From contig NZ_FOVR01000001.1 of NCBI RefSeq assembly GCF_900115225.1, positions 124,001-188,000 on the forward strand: DNA of 64,000 nucleotides. Direction: 5' to 3'. Below the pieces are notes generated by a model, which was given only the letters and a program-made list of their open reading frames with translations, did no database searches and was not told where the DNA came from. Origin of the DNA: Cohaesibacter marisflavi. Its GTDB lineage: Bacteria; Pseudomonadota; Alphaproteobacteria; Rhizobiales; Cohaesibacteraceae. Of the stretch, positions 61,446 to 64,000 are shown one piece after another. Made by a program: the position numbers and the translations under genes. The first letter of the stretch is position 1; every line of letters starts with the position of its first letter.

Positions 61446-61979
61446 TTAGTTCGTCTTTCGGAAAGTGATGCGATCGAACACATGGTCTTTCTGCACGAAA
61501 TGATGATAAAGCGCAGCGAGCACATGCAACACCAGCGCTGCAATGAGCAAATTGGCCGTGAGGCTATGCACAAGCATCGGCCAGATACGGTGAGCGGCCT
61601 GATACCCTTCATAGTCACCACTCTCGACAAAGCTGCTCAGCCCGTAGATCGACATGGCGATCATGCCGGTTGCAACCATGATAAGTGGCAGAAGATAGAG
61701 AAGACCTTCAACAGCCTTTGAGGCTTTTGCCTGCCATTGCGGCCAGGAAGGATCTGCAGCAGGGCGTGCATTGATGAAAAAGAACACCAGCCGTATTAGA
61801 AATAGGGCGCCGGTGGCCAGACCTGCATAATAATGAAAAGAAAGAAGCTGCATTTTGCTGGCTCCCGTCATGTCCTCCATAAGAGAACCAACGATAATTA
61901 GGCCGATTATTAATAATGCGCCAAGCCAATGTAGAAGGATAATAGCACTAGAATATTTCTGAGGTGCATTGCTGGTCAT
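61446..61979 (-). CDS. Cytochrome b561 (bacterial, CybB-like)
   Basis: 177 residues, four membrane helices. Candidate haem-ligand histidines lie in ILLHWLGALL (helix 1), SFHYYAGLATGALFL (helix 2) and in the last helix HSLTANLLIAALVLHVLAALYHHFVQKD. It is a di-haem b-type quinol-linked electron carrier of the inner membrane. Start 61979 is chosen because CGGAGATT lies just upstream; a longer form would add a non-family N-terminus. No operon partner. Confidence 0.9.
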   Translation of the reverse strand: MTSNAPQKYSSAIILLHWLGALLIIGLIIVGSLMEDMTGASKMQLLSFHYYAGLATGALFLIRLVFFFINARPAADPSWPQWQAKASKAVEGLLYLLPLIMVATGMIAMSIYGLSSFVESGDYEGYQAAHRIWPMLVHSLTANLLIAALVLHVLAALYHHFVQKDHVFDRITFRKTN

Positions 61980-62258
61980 AACAATCTCCGAGAAAGGCCC
62001 AGCCAGACAGTCTCGTCTTGATTGTCGCCGGCCGGTGCTCTGTAAGTCTTGATAAACAGGGCCGGAAAAGGTCCTCATGAGCCGAAGATGCGTGGAAGCC
62101 TGGTCCGCTTGTATAGCATCATGTGTACTGCCTTTTTAAAGGAATATACGGATTACTGCTCATGTTATAATTCTCTATATTCGAATTATGTCATCTTATA
62201 GACAATAGGGTTGCAAATAGAGCGCAATACCGCCTTTTCGATTGGAATGACGCGAATC

Positions 62259-63215
62259 TCAGTGATTGTTTGCTGGCTTTGCCTGTTTGGCCAGAAAGAA
62301 TCGCGCATAACACCAGCAAACATAACCCACCACAAGCGTTGCTCCGATCAGCTCCAGTCTGGCCAGCCAGAGGAGTGTCGCCACTGTGCCATCGCTTGCG
62401 CCCCACTGCGCCAGAAAGGGAACGGATTTGAAAAGTGCGGTGGCTCCGATCACCATGGGGAAGGTGAAGGAGGCATAGCCCGGAGAAAAGGGCAAACGAA
62501 GCAGTCTGATAAAGCCCAGATAGGTGATCGCCGTCATCAGAATGGCGATGCCGAGCAACATCAAAACCAGCAGCCCGGAAGGGGCTGGGGAAATCGCCAG
62601 ATAGCCCGCGAGCGAGAGGCTTGCAGGAGCCGCCAGAATGGCAATGGTCGGTTTGGCTGCATCGGGCACTTCCGGCTCGAAAATGAGCCGATAGATCATG
62701 ACAGGGAGCATGATGGCATAGCTGATGAGCCCGAACCAGAAAAGCGCCATCGCCAATCCTGCCCAACTGCCTCCCGGACTTGTAAGATCTGCCACAATAA
62801 TGCCGACAGGCGGAATATACCAACTGGGCACCAGTTGCGGCAATCGGAAGCTCTTTCCTCGCTCCCAAAAGAAAATCAGCAGCAGGATAATGTGGAGGCT
62901 TACCGCCAGAAGCCACAGGCCGGTGCCAACCCGTCCACTAATAGCGGCAGACACAAGCATCAGAGCCATGCTGTAGGTCGGCAGGATGCTACCGATCACG
63001 GGATGCTTGAGCTCGTCTTTGAGAAGGTTCGGAGCCCTGAGGAACTTGACCAACAACAGGGCAAGAAGGATGCCGCTCAGAATGGCGCCTGTGGTTGCTG
63101 CCATGCCTGTAAACAGGCCGGTATTCTCAAGACACCAGCCCAGACTGCCAATGCCAAGCGCCAGGCCAGCCAAGGGAGTGGGTAGGGAAGTTGGGCGGAA
63201 ATAGCTGCTTGCCAT
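62259..63215 (-). CDS. TDT-family transporter (TehA/SLAC1-like)
   Basis: 318 residues with about ten hydrophobic helices. The order of short helices and PSWYIPPVGIIVADLTSPGG is characteristic of the tellurite-resistance/dicarboxylate transporter family (TehA, SLAC1), whose members pass anions or small organic acids. The substrate here is unknown. Start 63215 (MASSYFRPTSL) has GTAGGTGT upstream; an upstream in-frame ATG gives a non-family N-terminus. Confidence 0.82.
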   Translation of the reverse strand: MASSYFRPTSLPTPLAGLALGIGSLGWCLENTGLFTGMAATTGAILSGILLALLLVKFLRAPNLLKDELKHPVIGSILPTYSMALMLVSAAISGRVGTGLWLLAVSLHIILLLIFFWERGKSFRLPQLVPSWYIPPVGIIVADLTSPGGSWAGLAMALFWFGLISYAIMLPVMIYRLIFEPEVPDAAKPTIAILAAPASLSLAGYLAISPAPSGLLVLMLLGIAILMTAITYLGFIRLLRLPFSPGYASFTFPMVIGATALFKSVPFLAQWGASDGTVATLLWLARLELIGATLVVGYVCWCYARFFLAKQAKPANNH

Positions 63216-63342
63216 GATACACCTACAGGGCTGAAGAAACGGGAGGGACGGCATCAAGACAGTCCTGCCGCTCGCTAAACAGATGATGAACGATATTTGA
63301 AGTATTTCCTATACTTGAATTTAGCCTTTGCGACAACAAAAG
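63216..63342. other. Divergent control region, TDT gene side
   Basis: No gene supported; AT-rich, promoter region for the TDT transporter gene. Confidence 0.35.
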
Positions 63343-63400
63343 GTGCGGTAAGCAACCGGCCACGAAGACCGTTGTTTAAAAACGGCTGTTGCATCCGCAC
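63343..63400 (+). ncRNA. Candidate nested RNA fold upstream of the last gene
   Basis: GTGCGG (63343-63348) pairs with CCGCAC (63395-63400); inside, GCAAC (63352-63356) pairs with GTTGC (63388-63392); inside that, CCGTT (63369-63373) pairs with AACGG (63381-63385). All three stems are perfect. It lies 135 bp before the oxidoreductase start. Family unknown. Confidence 0.4.
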
Positions 63401-63467
63401 ACTAGCCGCCATACCAGAACATGACTTGCCAAACAGGACTGTTTCGATCATCGTTACAGGAAGCAAG

Positions 63468-63515
63468 ATGAATGCACCGGCAGACCAAAGTCTGGATCAA
63501 CCAGACAAAGAATAG
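63468..63515 (+). CDS. Possible 15-residue leader peptide
   Basis: MNAPADQSLDQPDKE, preceded by AGGAAG six bases before its ATG and ending 19 bp before the next gene. It could be a translated upstream reading frame that couples ribosomes onto the oxidoreductase gene, or chance. Composition gives no function. Confidence 0.25.
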   Translation: MNAPADQSLDQPDKE

Positions 63516-63534
63516 GCCGGGTGATGGAGGGACC

Positions 63535-64000
63535 ATGAAGCTTGCAGTAATTGGGTTGGGGATGGCCGCGCGTGCCCATGTTGCCGCGCTTGAGTCCTTA
63601 CATGAGCGTGTCGAGTTGACCGGGCTTTACATGCGAAACAAGAACCGGTTGGCATCCGCCGCCGAGGCGATGCAGGTCAAGGCGTTTCCGTCTCTGGAAG
63701 CCATTGCCGAGGACAGTGAAACAGACGCAGTCTTGCTGCTGACACCGCCCGATAGCCGGCTGGATATCGTAAAGCTGCTGTCCGAGGCTGGAAAACATGT
63801 GCTGATGGAAAAGCCGCTTGAGCGCACCCTTCCGGCAGCAACTGAGCTTGTCGAACTGTGTGAAAAGGCTGGGGTGCACTTGGGAACCGTACTCCAACAT
63901 CGCGTTCGTCCAGGGTCTTTTCGCCTGAAAAAACTGCTTGATGAAAAGCAGCTTGGCGAGATCGCTATGGTGCGCGTGGATGTGCCCTGGTGGCGCTCGC
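63535..64000 (+). CDS. Gfo/Idh/MocA-family oxidoreductase, N-terminal part
   Basis: 155 codons before the window ends. Rossmann loop MKLAVIGLGMAARAHVAALE at the start, ETDAVLLLTPPDSRLDIVKLLSEAGKHVLMEKPLERTL with the EKP motif that contacts nicotinamide, and LGTVLQHRVRPGSFRLKKLLDEKQLG. NAD(P)-dependent dehydrogenase of sugars or inositols; substrate not evident. Ribosome site GGAGGG at 63526-63531. Confidence 0.92.
   Translation, partial: MKLAVIGLGMAARAHVAALESLHERVELTGLYMRNKNRLASAAEAMQVKAFPSLEAIAEDSETDAVLLLTPPDSRLDIVKLLSEAGKHVLMEKPLERTLPAATELVELCEKAGVHLGTVLQHRVRPGSFRLKKLLDEKQLGEIAMVRVDVPWWRS

Overview
The window reads as ordinary chromosome of a marine-type alphaproteobacterium (Hyphomicrobiales/Rhodobacterales-like; Cohaesibacter or Stappia relatives would fit, but this is a guess from protein style). 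It has moderately high GC, dense operons with ATGA overlaps, many ABC importers, and no rRNA, tRNA, CRISPR array, prophage or insertion sequence that I can see. The first gene (sdaA) and the last (an Gfo/Idh-type oxidoreductase) run off the ends.

Layout. 1-4643: glycine/serine catabolism (gcvP, partial sdaA) divergent from an XRE-cupin regulator and a PAT-like acetyltransferase. 4699-7330: secreted DUF4424 protein, YebE-like DUF533 protein, small membrane protein. 7904-19120: a one-direction 2-aminoethylphosphonate (AEP) operon: LysR regulator, five-gene Opp/Dpp-type ABC importer, phnW, phnX and a formylglycine-type phosphonate ester/phosphodiester hydrolase. 19126-26426: a metallophosphodiesterase divergent from a DeoR regulator, a complete Ugp-type ABC importer and a TIM-barrel isomerase/epimerase. 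26822-28795: biotin ECF transporter bioMNY. 28933-35695: gamma-glutamylcyclotransferase-like protein, GNAT, glucokinase, 6-phosphogluconolactonase, pntAB. 35771-37656: LysR/qorB pair. 38023-41152: GlcNAc catabolism (BadF-type kinase, GntR regulator, nagA). 41575-46229: guanine deaminase, a voltage-gated K+ channel, an FAD-dependent ferredoxin-type reductase, purU. 46676-57529: TetR regulator, pbpC with alpha-2-macroglobulin, a Sel1 envelope protein, a hotdog thioesterase. 57863-64000: pyruvate carboxylase, cytochrome b561, a TDT-family transporter, partial oxidoreductase.

How the parts may work together. The most notable block is 7.9-26.4 kb. Two complete ABC importers of different families converge on phosphorus-ester chemistry. 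One operon carries the whole AEP-to-acetaldehyde pathway plus an enzyme of the class that hydrolyses phosphonate monoesters and phosphodiesters. The other carries a GpdQ/Icc-like phosphodiesterase with a glycerol-3-phosphate-type importer. I infer an organophosphorus scavenging island for esterified phosphonates and phosphodiesters such as lipid head groups; the substrates are not proven by sequence.

Several gene-less stretches hold structure that no gene explains: a nested RNA fold before the DeoR gene (20361-20426), a 14-bp perfect inverted repeat beside a LacI-like palindrome (46326-46388), two hairpins before pyruvate carboxylase, a nested fold before the last gene, two palindromes between gcvP and the XRE gene, and a 21-bp element shared by the start codons of sdaA and the DUF4424 gene.
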